Shown here: positions 42,601-46,938 of the stretch, piece by piece | How the letters are laid out: each line of letters starts with the position of its first letter | Numbering within the stretch: position 1 is the first letter of the stretch | Source: Fragum whitleyi | Taxonomy: Eukaryota; Mollusca; Bivalvia; Cardiida; Cardiidae | DNA: 64,000 nucleotides | Reading direction: 5' to 3' | Assembly (NCBI GenBank): GCA_948146395.1 | Contig: OX411547.1 | Location: 58,907,566 to 58,971,565, forward strand | Program-made: the position numbers and the translations under genes | Notes under the pieces: generated by a model | What the model was told of the DNA's origin: nothing | Seen by the model: the letters and a program-made list of their open reading frames with translations, nothing else | The model's database searches: none

Positions 42601-45600
42601 TTCTCCCTTAGCAAAATAAAATACTTGAAAGATCATTAAATGATCATTAAATTTTTCAAAGAAAAACATAACTCTATTTCTATGATCGCTGCATAAATTA
42701 CTATCCTTTTCTAAACAAGTTTTATGTGACCTGGCCAACATTCTGACAAAGTTTCATAAAGATTGGGCAATATTTGTGGCCTCTAAAAAGAAAATAGTTA
42801 TTAAGGCCCCTTTTCCAGTGATATGACATGGATCTTTCCAATTTTAAATAGGGTTCATCCTTGTGACCAAGCCATTATTCTGATCATGTTTCATGAAAAT
42901 TGAATTGTATTTGTGGCTTCTAGAGCGTAAACAAGAAAATTGTCATTAAGGCCCTTTTTCCCGTGATATGGCACAGATCCTTCCCATTTTCAATAGGGTT
43001 CATCTTTGTGACCTGGCCAACTTTCTGACAAAATTTCATAAAGATTGGGCCATATTTGTGGTCTCTAGAGTGTAAACAAAAAAATTGTCATTAAGGCCCC
43101 TTTTCCCATAATATGGCACAGATCCTTCCCATTTTCGATAGGGTTCATCCTTGTGGCTTGGCCAACCTTCTGACCAAATTTCATAAAGATTAGGCCATTT
43201 TTGTGGCCTCTAGAGTGTAAATAAGAAAATTGTCATTAAGGCCCCTTTTCCCGTGATATGGCACAGATCCTTCCCATTTTCAATAGAGATCATCCTTGTG
43301 AATTTGCCAACCTTCTGACCAAATTTCATAAAGATTGGGCCATATTTGTGGTCTCTAGAGTGTAAACAAAAAATAGTCATTAAGGCCCCTTTTCCCGTGA
43401 TATGGCACAGATCCTTCCCATTTTCAATAGGGATCATCCTTGTGGCTTGGCCAACCTTCTGACCAAATTTCATAAAGATTAGGCCATTTTTGTGGCCTCT
43501 AAAGAGTAAACAAGAAAATTGTCATTAAGGCCCCTTTTCCCGTGATATGGCACAGATCCTTCCCATTTTCAATAAGGATCATCCTTGTGGCTTGGCCAAC
43601 CTTCTGACCAAATTTCATAAAGATTGGGCCATATTTGTGGTCTCTAGAGAGAAAACAAGAAAATTGTCATTAAGACCCCTTTTCCCGTGATATGGCACGG
43701 ATCCTTTCCATTTTCAATAGGATTATTCCTTGTGACCTGGCCAACATTATGACTAAGTTTCATTAAGATTGGGCCATATTTGTGGCCTCTAGAGAGTAAA
43801 CAAGAAATATGTCATTAAGGCCCCTTTTCCTGTGATATGGCACGAATCATTCCCATTTTCAATAGGGTTCATCCTTGTGACCTGGCCAACATTCTGACCA
43901 AGTTTCATGAAGATTGGGCCATATTTGTGGACTCTAGAGTGTAAACACTAAGATTGATGACGCTGGACGCCGGACAACAGACGACGCACGACGCACGAGG
44001 GACATTCAATGATCACAAAAGCTCACCTTGAGCACAATGTGCTCAGGTGAGCTAAAAATAGTTCCTGATAACAGCAACTCATCGCTTCATTGCGACTGGA
44101 TTTGAACAGTCATATAAGATTTAAAGAAAAACAAGATGTGTTTGTGAAACACGAATGCCCCCGTAACAGCATTTTTTTTTAAAGTTTGACCTTGACAGAT
44201 GACCTTGACCTTGTCACATGACCTTGACCTTGTCACATGACCTTGACTTTGGTGTACAGCTTTGTATGTCAAATACTTTTGGAGAAAAGGCAAAGGTTAA
44301 GTTTGGTTCAGTTTTCGGACAGACAGACGGACGGACGGACAGACAAACGGACATGAGTAAAACAATATGCCCCCGATCTCTCGATACGGGGGCATAAAAA
44401 TCTTGATAAAAGCAACTCATTGGCCTTGCTTGATTGCAACTGAATTTGTGCACTTTTAATAGATTTAAAGAACAAATAGTCCCTGTTTATAGCAACTTTT
44501 GGTTGATAGCAACTTTTGGTTAATAGCAACTTTTGGTTAATTTCAACAAAAGAGTTGACAAATTTGAATTGCTATTACCAGGATTCCACTGTACATGGTC
44601 AAGGACATAACACAAATAGCTCATAGTTGGTGGTCCACCTATTCAAGCTGTAGTTACCATGATTTAGCTGCTCAATCTATGATAATATTTCAAACAAAAT
44701 GGGGTTAAATGTCAAAGTTCAACTGTCATCTCATTGTAAACATTTTGATTGGTCAATTTTTGATTGACAAAGATTGACAACAGCAATCTGTTATTCATTT
44801 TCAGAGGCACATGTTTATTTCTCATTGAAACCCCATATTGTGGGTACTCATTTGAATTGTCTCATTGAGACAATTCCAATGACTACCCATGATATAGAAT
44901 TTGTGTAAGTATTATTTTAATTATTATATATAAAACCCCAAATATCTCCTCCATCTGTATCTCTGATCACATACCATTCTAAGACAAGGGCCACTTTCCA
45001 TGGGTTTCAGTAAATCTGGAATTCCTGTTTCCACCGCAACCTTTTCTGCTTCCTCTTTTTCCTTTTCTTTCTCTGCTGTGTTGGGAAAATTGCACTGATA
45101 AAGCTGGCCATATTTTGATGTGAGCTGAACTGAGTTTAAATCTGAAGATTCATCCTAAAAAGATATAAATTACATTTAACTTATTATTGATTTTTTTTTA
45201 GATCAAAGTGTCAGCAAAAAAAGACCATAAATAAAGGCTCTTACTATAGTTTTACAATAATCTCTTGCAATGCAGGGATCCAAACTTACTTATTTGAGTA
45301 AGGAGTCCATTGGACTCCCATCTTACAAAATCAAGGAGGTCAAGCTAGTGTTGGGCAATCTGTTTCAAATTACAATCGGTTTTTAGTTGGAAGAGTAAAT
45401 CAACTAATGATCGATTGTACAATCATTTTCTTAGAAATTATTACAGCACACCCAGTATCATTGCTTTGAAAAATTGAATATGAGAGGTCAGGTAAATTGC
45501 ATGACTTAAATACTTATCCTGCAGATTTTTCAATGTCTCAGCATGAAACAGTTGTAATTGCCTATAACCATATAGGCAGTTACAAATGTTTCATGCAGAG

Positions 45601-46859
45601 ACATCAAACTTTTGTCAGTTCCATAAACAAAATATAATGGCTTTCATTTATGTGTTAGGACCCGATTAATCGATTATGAAATTTCTTAGTTGATTATCGC
45701 AATCGGAAGCCCAAACCAACTGATTATCAATTAAAATCGATTAATCTGCCCACCACTAAGGAGTTTGACTTTTCATTGTTGGAGAACACTGAGGAAAAGA
45801 ATAAATTGCTTATTTCAAGCAATTTCTTCTTTTCAACAAGTTTCTCCCTCAAACTAATAATTTTCTCGTAAATACTAATAGAAGAAAGCCAATATTATCT
45901 TAAACAAATACTACATAAACAATCTATAGTTTCAACAAGAGATGAAAAGGAAACTGCCTTATGCATTTGTTTTTCAAAATATTCTCATGAGACTGGGTGT
46001 CCATCAGACTCCTTATTTACAAAATGGAGGAGTCCCAACTGATAAGCAAGGAGTCTTGGACTCCCCTTTGTGTCCAACCCTGCAATGCTAGTTTTGACAG
46101 CCTAAGTTAGAAATAAACAGAAGAAGTAGTTAACCTTCATCATACTCAGGGGCCTAGTTTGCTAAAATTAGTGTGTATTAAAGGCAGGATCCAAAAAATT
46201 CACTAATTTGCACACATTTAAGAGTATGGAATTCCATTGGATGAGCAGTAATTCTAAGGCACTTGTCCATCAGGACGAGGGAAGAATTAATGATACCTAA
46301 TTATAATGCCCAGGGAAAAAGACTGACTATCTCAACGTAGGCTGCTAAAGTTCAATATTTAACAAAAGGATATGGGAATTATCTCCAAAAATCTAAGGGC
46401 CCAGCCAAAAGTCTAGAGGCCATGAATACCCTCCCAAATGGCGGAACCCAGCATTCTCCCTTTACTTCTTAGGCTACATCACTAAAGTTGTGCAGGTCTG
46501 TCTCTTTAGCCTACAGGGCTAGTCACTTCCTTCAGGTGTCTGACATGGGACTTAAACCCTTGATCCCCAAAACACAAGTTCTGTCGCTTTTCGGACTGAA
46601 CTAACAGATACATGGTCGTGATACCAAATGTGGACAACTAGAACTCTCATATCTTTGTGACACCTTATTCTATAGCACAGCTGTCAAACATTACAAAGTG
46701 TTTTCGACTTACGTCTGACTTCATGACAACTGGATCATTGCGTATATCGATTCCATAGTTAATTGACTTTAATTCTTCTATATCGAAAAAGGAATAAACT
46801 GCGCCATTAAGGTTAAAACAAATTAAAAGAAGCTTTAGCGCTGGATTTTCCACTCTCAT
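515..46859 (-). CDS. OS9: OS-9 ER lectin (ERAD), nine exons visible, 3' end beyond window
   Basis: OS-9 is a soluble ER-lumenal lectin. It binds trimmed N-glycans with exposed alpha-1,6-mannose on misfolded glycoproteins and hands them to the SEL1L-HRD1 ubiquitin ligase (family knowledge). The exons at 46713-46859, 44975-45154, 39932-39998, 34818-34894, 7090-7197, 4398-4599, 3160-3264, 1443-1553 and 515-677 join in agreeing phases to about 386 residues. Residues 1 to ~23 are a signal peptide. The MRH domain runs from ~60 to 225, with NNGWWSYEFCYG (WW at 113-114), Q126, R193 in TEVR, E209 in RVDEP and Y215 in TCSYIM. These match the Q/R/E/Y sugar-binding set and Trp pair of vertebrate OS-9. 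Next come the CHPLL motif and a Glu/Lys-rich coiled tail. Vertebrate OS-9 is ~667 residues, so roughly 280 C-terminal residues should lie left of position 515. XTP3-B/ERLEC1 is unlikely: there is one MRH domain and the tail is OS-9-like. Confidence 0.95.
779..1130. mobile_element. Pearl-like interspersed element (fragment)
   Basis: Starts AACAAGAGCACC. It contains CCAAGTTTCATGAAGATACC and ends near GCCGAGCTAATAAA. Related blocks recur at 14930-15010 and 15240-15420. Non-coding; small frames on both strands are shadows. Confidence 0.6.
1443..1553 (-). CDS. OS9: OS9 exon 8 (acidic tail)
   Basis: This 111-bp exon is phase 1 at both ends, with acceptor CTTCCAG|ATATGCC and donor CCAG|GTAGCC. It codes an acidic stretch (DETSDTETADEEVDTSDDTN) followed by FFKDMINAAKQL. 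This compares with the SDFWKMLNEPED-type segment in the vertebrate tail. A mariner-like MITE ends 45 bp upstream of the acceptor. Confidence 0.87.
1599..1902. mobile_element. Mariner-like MITE in OS9 intron 7
   Basis: The left end TACCGTATTTCTTCTAATAA and a right end of the AGAGGAAATATGG type form TIRs next to TA. The interior holds a perfect-looking hairpin (CTAAACAATCAT/ATGATTGTTTAG). A second copy is at 20051-20337. Confidence 0.65.
2000..3150. other. OS9 intron 7, no feature recognised
   Basis: AT-rich sequence. An inverted pair AACATGTATTAAGTGACTA / TGGTCACTTAGAACATGTT lies near 2730-2800. No exon or recognised element otherwise. Confidence 0.5.
3160..3264 (-). CDS. OS9: OS9 exon 7 (charged coiled region)
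   Basis: This 105-bp exon is phase 1 at both ends, with acceptor TATTCTAAAG|GAGAAG and donor CAAG|GTAATA. It codes a Glu/Lys/Arg-rich helix (EEERKRLEEEKQKEKEEN). Identity of this part rests on joining phase and position, since the tail of OS-9 is poorly conserved. Confidence 0.85.
3600..4000. repeat. Interspersed repeat, copy also inverted at 7430-7620
   Basis: CCTATCCACAAAGCGCAAAG, GATTCTGGTCAGACTGTGCAG and TTGTTGGAAATG recur inverted at 7430-7580. Part also occurs at 40664-40735 (GGTCAGACTGTGCAGATGCA). It lies in OS9 intron 6. Confidence 0.7.
4398..4599 (-). CDS. OS9: OS9 exon 6 (end of MRH domain)
   Basis: This 202-bp exon runs from phase 0 to phase 1, with acceptor CTCTCCACAG|TTTATATG and donor GAAG|GTACAT. 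It codes FICEDGSGDYINRVDEPETC followed by SYIMTVHTTKICHHPFL and SITCHPLL. It carries the Glu and Tyr of the lectin site and the last MRH cysteines. An internal TTACAG near 4433 could act as a cryptic acceptor, but using it would delete the conserved segment. Confidence 0.95.
4640..7146 (-). repeat. 70-bp minisatellite derived from OS9 exon 5 and its splice donor
   Basis: Intron 5 is nearly filled by about 32-35 degenerate copies of a ~70-bp unit. Read on the minus strand, each unit is the last 60 nt of exon 5 (from the QYVNG codons to TEVR) plus the first 10 nt of the intron including GTAGGT. Copies at 6900-7140 are nearly identical to the exon. Copies become more degenerate towards 4640, but some blocks (6170-6480) form a higher-order ~140-bp repeat. 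A MITE at 5794-5960 interrupts the array. Confidence 0.9.
5794..5960. mobile_element. hAT-like MITE inside the minisatellite
   Basis: This 167-bp element has inverted ends CAGGGCTTAAAAATTCTACT and a matching right end finishing in AAGCCCTG. The internal arms also pair (CTCGTC/GACGAG). It has no coding capacity. The target duplication is unclear because the host repeat is degenerate. Confidence 0.7.
7090..7197 (-). CDS. OS9: OS9 exon 5
   Basis: This 36-codon exon is phase 0 at both ends. The acceptor is TTCTTACAG|AGTGAC and the donor AGG|GTAGGT at 7089-7084. It codes RLRRYHTQQYVNGTQCDLNG and ends in TEVR. Vertebrate OS-9 reads EVRF across the same junction, so the donor is well placed. The last 60 nt of the exon plus 10 nt of intron form the unit of the minisatellite that fills intron 5. 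Confidence 0.93.
7885..8132 (+). mobile_element. tRNA-derived SINE
   Basis: The head resembles a tRNA with box A (TAGCCTAGTGG) and a decayed box B (GGTTATAGCC). The body has TGTTTATGGGCAAAACACTT and GAGACCACTGCCTCTCTCTC. An A/T-rich tail (AAAATAAATG) receives the next insertion at 8133. Confidence 0.7.
8133..9327. mobile_element. Pearl/HINE-like element with ~145-bp core repeats
   Basis: Starts with a small hairpin (GACCATGATGGTC). About eight copies of a ~145-bp core follow (GGTTCATCCTTGTGACCTGG, CAAGTTTCATGAAGAT, GTGTAAACAAGAAAATTGTC). It ends with GACGACAGACGACG-type repeats and hairpin CTCACCTTGAGCA...TGCTCAGGTGAG. It is inserted at the 3' end of a SINE. Confidence 0.8.
9340..9960. repeat. 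~180-bp degenerate repeats, continued at 13058-13300
   Basis: Units with AAGGTCAAATTGTCAAGGAC, GTGAAAGCCTATCACCTGGT and GAGTAAGGGTATTAAGTAT. The array is broken by the 3.1-kb insertion at 9966-13052. Confidence 0.75.
9966..13052. mobile_element. 3.1-kb TIR element, no intact transposase
   Basis: Ends CAGCGTTCTCCGCAG and CTGGGGAGAACCCTG are flanked by ATTAA on both sides. A perfect hairpin GGCGTATCGG/CCGATACGCC lies just inside the left end, with further GCCGATACG copies up to ~10080. The insert splits a repeat: the sequence before 9961 continues at 13058, with the same wording as the neighbouring copy at 9740-9850. Open frames inside are under 105 codons and none resembles a transposase. Confidence 0.8.
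11088..11175. repeat. Short repeat shared with 47190-47283 (inverted)
   Basis: TCTTGTCAAACCCAGGGTTA, GAGAAGAAGCTTTCGATA and CCCCTTGACTCGTGAAGATG match the reverse complement of 47195-47283. The two ends of the unit are themselves inverted relatives (CATCYTCACGAGTCAAGGG / CCCTTGGCTCGACAAGATG). Confidence 0.7.
13058..13300. repeat. Right part of the array split by the 3.1-kb element
   Basis: It resumes with GTTATGATGTCCCTAAGTGA and repeats AAGGTCAAGGTCAAAATGTC and GAAAGTCTATCACCTGGTG. Confidence 0.75.
13550..13629. repeat. Palindrome, family B
   Basis: It starts GATGGCTCAGC and ends GCGCTGAGACATC. The centre ACTGCCTATAAACATATAGG pairs with CAGTTAC. Confidence 0.8.
14359..14727. mobile_element. 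MITE, 'GACTTGTCC' family
   Basis: The right end is CCACACCCCTG and the left end a degraded CAAATGGTGTGG. Inverted ACTTGTCC/GGACAAGT blocks and an ATGCTTGCTTCCAGCAT hairpin match the copy at 26916-27271. Confidence 0.7.
15059..15213. mobile_element. 155-bp MITE with 6-bp TSD
   Basis: TIRs CAGGGTTTTCC and GGAAAACCCTG are flanked by CCCCTT (15053-15058 and 15214-15219). Confidence 0.85.
15267..15354. repeat. Perfect 38-bp inverted repeat, 12-bp spacer
   Basis: The left arm starts TTCAAGTCGATATCTTCAAT and ends AGAGACATGACC; the right arm is its exact complement (15317-15354). The arms are the CAAGTTTCATGAAGATACC-like block of a pearl-type element, copied head to head. Confidence 0.95.
15531..15868. 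mobile_element. Pearl-like element, shortened copy
   Basis: Starts AGAGGACCATTATTGTCCTA, has about one core unit, and ends with CAAAAAGGTGAGCTAAAAA. Confidence 0.7.
16305..16674. mobile_element. 370-bp MITE with 5-bp TSD
   Basis: TIRs CAGGGCTTGTGTTTGA and TCAAACAC...GAGCCCTG are flanked by ATAAC on both sides. The interior has GGGGGTCATTTTGACCCCCT and related mirrored motifs. Confidence 0.85.
17086..17548. mobile_element. Pearl-like element, degraded
   Basis: Starts CCAAGAGGACCAGAATGACC. Two to three degraded core units (AGGTTTCA-type, GAAGACGTTTAAAGATTT) and an end CCCAGGTGAGCTAATAAG. Confidence 0.65.
17719..17784. repeat. Palindrome, family D
   Basis: Starts GTGAGTGATCAAAGGTCAAT and ends with its complement ATCACTCAC. 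The centre TATACAAGTATA. Downstream flank CTTAAACTTGT is shared with the other copies. Confidence 0.85.
18252..18480 (+). mobile_element. SINE with tRNA-like head
   Basis: The tRNA-like part is followed by a body block CACATCCTTTCCTAGCCTC / AAGCTGCTATCCCACAT. That block recurs at 25192-25245 and 10383-10430 without the same head. The 3' boundary is uncertain. Confidence 0.6.
18255..18326 (+). tRNA. tRNA-like sequence, probably SINE head or pseudogene
   Basis: Box A TTAGCGCAGTTGG and box B GGTTTGACCCC are good. The anticodon loop CTCTCAA would give CTC. Overall it resembles elongator tRNA-Met more than tRNA-Glu. Acceptor and anticodon stems have mismatches (GCCGTCT against AGCAGCA), so a functional tRNA is unlikely. 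Confidence 0.4.
19660..19734. repeat. Palindrome, family B
   Basis: Ends GATGGCTCAGTGCGAAACAA and CTCACTGAGCCATTG. The inner arms TTGTAACTGCC and GGCAGTTACAA pair. Confidence 0.85.
20051..20337. mobile_element. Mariner-like MITE, second copy
   Basis: TA at 20049-20050 and at 20338-20339. TIRs CAGTATTTCTCC and GGGGAAATATGG. Its inner hairpin (TTAACAATCAT ...) corresponds to that of 1599-1902. Confidence 0.7.
20919..21334. mobile_element. 416-bp hAT-like MITE carrying a family B palindrome
   Basis: Ends TAGTGTTGAGCAATC and the complement-type ...GCCAATCACTA resemble hAT TIRs. The flanks CCTATTGG (20911-20918) and CCTTTTGG (21335-21342) form an 8-bp target duplication with one mismatch. A family B palindrome sits inside at 21116-21187. 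No coding capacity. Confidence 0.8.
21579..21600. repeat. Poly-C tract
   Basis: About 17 C's, then TCCCCC. Confidence 0.9.
21905..21948 (+). promoter_or_regulatory. Probable 3' splice site and 5' UTR of the nested gene
   Basis: CACTTTGAATTTTCAG ends at 21920, 28 bp before the ATG, and looks like an acceptor. This implies at least one upstream non-coding exon that I could not locate. Confidence 0.5.
21949..23616 (+). CDS. Nested NHL-like gene, coding exon 1
   Basis: This exon holds 556 codons from MASVLVDPEDIAYMDEVEDE to LRGR, ending at GTATGT (23617-23622). Reading through the donor would add six residues and a stop at 23635-23637. That would cut the propeller short, so splicing to 26555 is preferred. 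Confidence 0.88.
21949..26848 (+). CDS. TRIM/NHL-like beta-propeller protein without RING, nested in OS9 intron 4
   Basis: Two coding exons, 21949-23616 and 26555-26848, join in phase 0 (GGACGG|GTATGT ... TTTCAG|CCAGAA) to 653 residues. Residues 1-~365 are charged and low in hydrophobics, with two related helices (RELRQDRQRLLNEQ near 50 and LQELQQDRKQALKE near 80) and many Ser/Lys/Glu. From ~365 to the end, blade-like repeats resemble the NHL propellers of TRIM2/3/56/71 (KLIMFDRANQCLKLYD, EGLYMTNKLEGEILLLD, GNMFVCGGSINSQIEVF, NYLYVSDKISGRVLRYK). No RING or B-box is present. An in-frame TAG at 21925-21927 fixes the first ATG as the start. Such proteins are numerous in molluscs; the function of this one is unknown. 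It lies antisense within OS9. Confidence 0.85.
24515..24578. repeat. Palindrome, family D
   Basis: GTGAGTGATCAACGGTCAAT pairs with TTGACCTTTGATCACTCAC around a TATACAGGTATA centre. Confidence 0.85.
24612..24644. repeat. Half of a family A palindrome
   Basis: Only the right arm remains (TATAAGCACTTACAATAGTT then TTGCGCTGACCC). Confidence 0.55.
26114..26535. mobile_element. hAT-like MITE, reverse copy, inside the nested gene's intron
   Basis: This is the inverted copy of the 20.9-kb element, with ends AAGTGATGGGCAGATTAATC and GATTGCCCAACACAA. It holds a family B palindrome at 26267-26340. It stops 19 bp before coding exon 2. Confidence 0.8.
26555..26848 (+). CDS. Nested NHL-like gene, last coding exon
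   Basis: This exon has 97 codons plus TAA, and the acceptor is CTAATTTCAG|CCAGAAATG. It supplies two more propeller strands ending in RSIVTGSGISC. The right end of a 0.4-kb hAT-like MITE lies only 19 bp before the exon. Confidence 0.85.
   Translation, partial: PEMSLPMSITGDGKGNMFVCGGSINSQIEVFRPDLKGSKVIFNKKAQDLVSMCYDKQGNYLYVSDKISGRVLRYKIEHSGFVQGLMRSIVTGSGISC
26866..26871 (+). terminator. Polyadenylation signal AATAAA of the nested gene
   Basis: AATAAA lies 18 bp after the TAA stop, giving a very short 3' UTR if it is used. Confidence 0.6.
26916..27271. mobile_element. MITE, 'GACTTGTCC' family, second copy
   Basis: TIRs CAGGGGTGTGGAATTTCC and ATTTCCACATCCCTG. It shares subterminal CGACATGGGCTTTT and ACAAGT blocks with 14359-14727. 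It begins 45 bp after the nested gene's poly(A) signal. Confidence 0.8.
27439..27513. repeat. Palindrome, family A
   Basis: Left GGTGTCAGTGCAAAAACTAT, right TAGTTTTGTGCTGACCCC, with GTAAGTGCC at the centre. The arms pair with a few mismatches. Confidence 0.8.
27908..27986. repeat. Palindrome, family B
   Basis: Left TGCTCAGTGAGAAACAGTTG, right GTTTCACCCTGAGCCATGG. A 5-bp insertion lies in the right arm. Confidence 0.75.
28371..28524. mobile_element. Kolobok-like MITE (TTAA target)
   Basis: TIRs GGTAGTAGACCCAAAATAGT and ...CCCACTACC are directly flanked by TTAA on both sides (28367-28370 and 28525-28528). Confidence 0.75.
29435..29508. repeat. Palindrome, family C (divergent arms)
   Basis: Left TTCAGTGCAAGAGTGTACTA, right TAGTACAGTCTTGCGCTAAA. 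The terminal TCAGYGCAA is shared with family A, but the inner arm (AAGTGTATATACA) is different and still fully complementary to its partner. Confidence 0.8.
30241..30310. repeat. Degenerate family A palindrome
   Basis: It has GGAGTCAGTGTAAAAATATT at the left and TTTTGTGCCAAACCTTC at the right. Pairing is partly lost. Confidence 0.5.
30450..31570. mobile_element. Degenerate tandem-core interspersed element
   Basis: Four to five ~150-bp units (CTTATGTTGGAACAATAATT, AAGCAAATCAGATGAAAA, AAGGCCYCTTTTCC-type). The right side ends in GGATGGACAGACC repeats. No terminal hairpin is clear. Confidence 0.6.
31600..33740. other. OS9 intron 4, nothing recognised
   Basis: AT-rich sequence without a recognised element or credible exon on either strand. 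Confidence 0.5.
33762..34754. mobile_element. Tigger-like (Tc1/mariner superfamily) non-autonomous element
   Basis: TIRs CAGTTAAACTTCGGTAGCTC and CCGAAGTTTGACTG with flanking TA. It is rich in GTTCGA motifs. It is 993 bp with no transposase frame, and it ends 63 bp before OS9 exon 4. Confidence 0.8.
34818..34894 (-). CDS. OS9: OS9 exon 4
   Basis: This 77-bp exon enters in phase 1 and leaves in phase 0, with acceptor TATTCAG|AGAGC and donor CAG|GTAACT. It codes SKIEGEVLSLGIYESEFDW, matching vertebrate GEVLSLGYYQSEFDW. Only 63 bp on one side and 85 bp on the other separate it from Tigger-like transposons. Confidence 0.94.
35156..36160. mobile_element. Tigger-like element inserted in another
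   Basis: Ends CAGTGGAATAGCTATATGTC and ...GTAAAGATATTTGACTG with TA on both sides. Rich in TTCGACGTA motifs. 1005 bp, no transposase. It interrupts 34980-37504. Confidence 0.75.
36560..36730 (+). pseudogene. Remnant of a transposase N-terminus (possible)
   Basis: This 56-codon frame starts MSTPTTKRRRVEVSAS and ends at TGA. The basic KRRRVE start resembles the beginning of pogo/Tigger transposases just before the helix-turn-helix domain, and the flanking TIRs fit this superfamily. Nothing recognisable follows. Low certainty. Confidence 0.3.
37761..37924. mobile_element. 164-bp MITE with 5-bp TSD
   Basis: TIRs CAGTGTTCCCCC and GTGGGAACACTG are flanked by GTTGA on both sides (37756-37760 and 37925-37929). 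Confidence 0.85.
38150..39790. mobile_element. Tandem-core interspersed element, third family
   Basis: Units carry CACTGCACTTCTCCTCCATG, AAGTTGATAGCTTTTA and, further on, AAGGGCAGATAATTCA. GACAGACAGACAG follows at ~39665. The right end is a GAGAAAGA.../...TCTTTCTC inverted pair. Two unit types suggest two adjoining or nested copies. Confidence 0.6.
39932..39998 (-). CDS. OS9: OS9 exon 3 (WW motif of MRH domain)
   Basis: This 67-bp exon runs from phase 0 to phase 1, with acceptor TGTTTTAG|AACAATGG and donor GAGG|GTATGT. It codes NNGWWSYEFCYGRSIRQFHL, the sugar-binding Trp-Trp and Gln part of the MRH domain. Confidence 0.93.
40038..40095. repeat. Degenerate family B palindrome
   Basis: The ends AATGGCTCACCATG and CATACTGAGCCATCT pair; the middle is eroded. 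Confidence 0.5.
40769..40842. repeat. Palindrome, family B
   Basis: Left ATGGCTCCGTGCAAAGTAGT, right AACTGTTTGCACAGAACCAT. The centre GTAACTGCC pairs with GGCAGTTAT. Confidence 0.8.
41044..42121. mobile_element. Pearl/HINE-like element in the 66-bp satellite
   Basis: Starts AACAAGAGGACCATGATGGT. About six to seven 145-bp core units. The end hairpin GAGCACGATGTGCTC is followed by AGGCTAGCTAAAAA. Confidence 0.8.
42552..44055. mobile_element. Pearl/HINE-like element in the 66-bp satellite
   Basis: Same family as 41044-42121, with ~9-10 core units. Neighbouring units between 42990 and 43680 are alternately very similar, suggesting recent expansion in blocks of two. Ends AGGTGAGCTAAAAA. Confidence 0.8.
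44115..44398. mobile_element. Short element of a second pearl-like family
   Basis: Starts AACAAGATGTGTTTGTGAAA. The core is three TGACCTTGACCTTG repeats, then GACGGACGGACGGAC, and an end hairpin ATGCCCCCG...CGGGGGCAT followed by A's. Confidence 0.8.
44485..44545. repeat. 17-bp tandem repeat
   Basis: Three to four copies of ATAGCAACTTTTGGTTA adjoin the end of the 66-bp satellite. Confidence 0.8.
44975..45154 (-). CDS. OS9: OS9 exon 2
   Basis: This exon has 60 codons and is phase 0 at both ends. The acceptor is TTTTTAG|GATG and the donor ATG|GTATGT. It contains LTSKYGQLYQC and GIPDLLKPMESGPC, matching the pre-MRH segment of vertebrate OS-9 (SSKYKQLYEC, GIPELLSPM..PC). It lies about 120 bp left of a nested MITE pair (45273-46082). 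Confidence 0.93.
45273..46082. mobile_element. CAGGG-type MITE with 5-bp TSD, host of a nested MITE
   Basis: TIRs CAGGGATCCAAAC and GTGTCCAACCCTG are flanked by CAATG on both sides (45268-45272 and 46083-46087). It contains mirrored AAGGAGTCCATTGGACTCC-type segments and an AAATTGCTT/AAGCAATTT hairpin. It was split by the insertion at 45346-45758. Confidence 0.8.
45346..45758. mobile_element. hAT-like MITE nested in a larger MITE
   Basis: Same family and orientation as 20919-21334 (TAGTGTTGGGCAATC ... GCCCACCACTA). The internal family B palindrome is at 45533-45606. It interrupts the element 45273-46082. Confidence 0.8.
46713..46859 (-). CDS. OS9: OS9 exon 1 (start codon, signal peptide)
   Basis: This exon codes 49 residues and ends in phase 0 at a GTAAGT donor (46712-46707). 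The hydrophobic stretch LKLLLICFNLNGAVYS is a signal peptide. It is followed by FDIEELKSINYGIDI, which corresponds to the LNLEELSEMRYGI-type segment at the start of mature vertebrate OS-9. The ATG has A at -3. A four-codon upstream frame overlaps it (see the separate entry). Confidence 0.93.
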
Positions 46860-46867
46860 GTTGACAT
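46856..46867 (-). promoter_or_regulatory. Four-codon upstream ORF overlapping the OS9 start
   Basis: The minus strand reads ATG TCA ACA TGA. The stop codon TGA (46858-46856) overlaps the OS9 initiation codon (46859-46857) as ATGA. If the 5' UTR includes this site, scanning ribosomes meet a minimal uORF that ends on the main start, a layout that permits reinitiation. The transcription start is unknown. Confidence 0.5.
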
Positions 46868-46938
46868 TTGGTGGCGCTGGTTCCCCTTTGAAATTAGTCT
46901 GGATTTTCTAGACTGGTAATACTAGCTACAACATTAGG

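Larger units (their letters stand above)
40955..44480. repeat. ~66-bp satellite, interrupted by three elements
   Basis: The unit has GATAACAGCAACTCATTGC, AATTGCAACTGAATTTGTGC and TTATAATAGATTTAAAG-A-run. Seven copies run uninterrupted at 42125-42550, with further copies at 40960-41043, 44056-44114 and 44399-44480. Confidence 0.85.

Noticed and set aside
43210..43473. 87-codon frame with repeated MKFGQKVGQATRM-like text
   Set aside because: Translation of the tandem core of a pearl-like element; similar frames at 8837 and 15620 have the same origin and no conserved frame across units.
44087..44529. Minus-strand frames with RPSVCPSV-like text
   Set aside because: Produced by GACGGACGGAC repeats at the end of the element 44115-44398.
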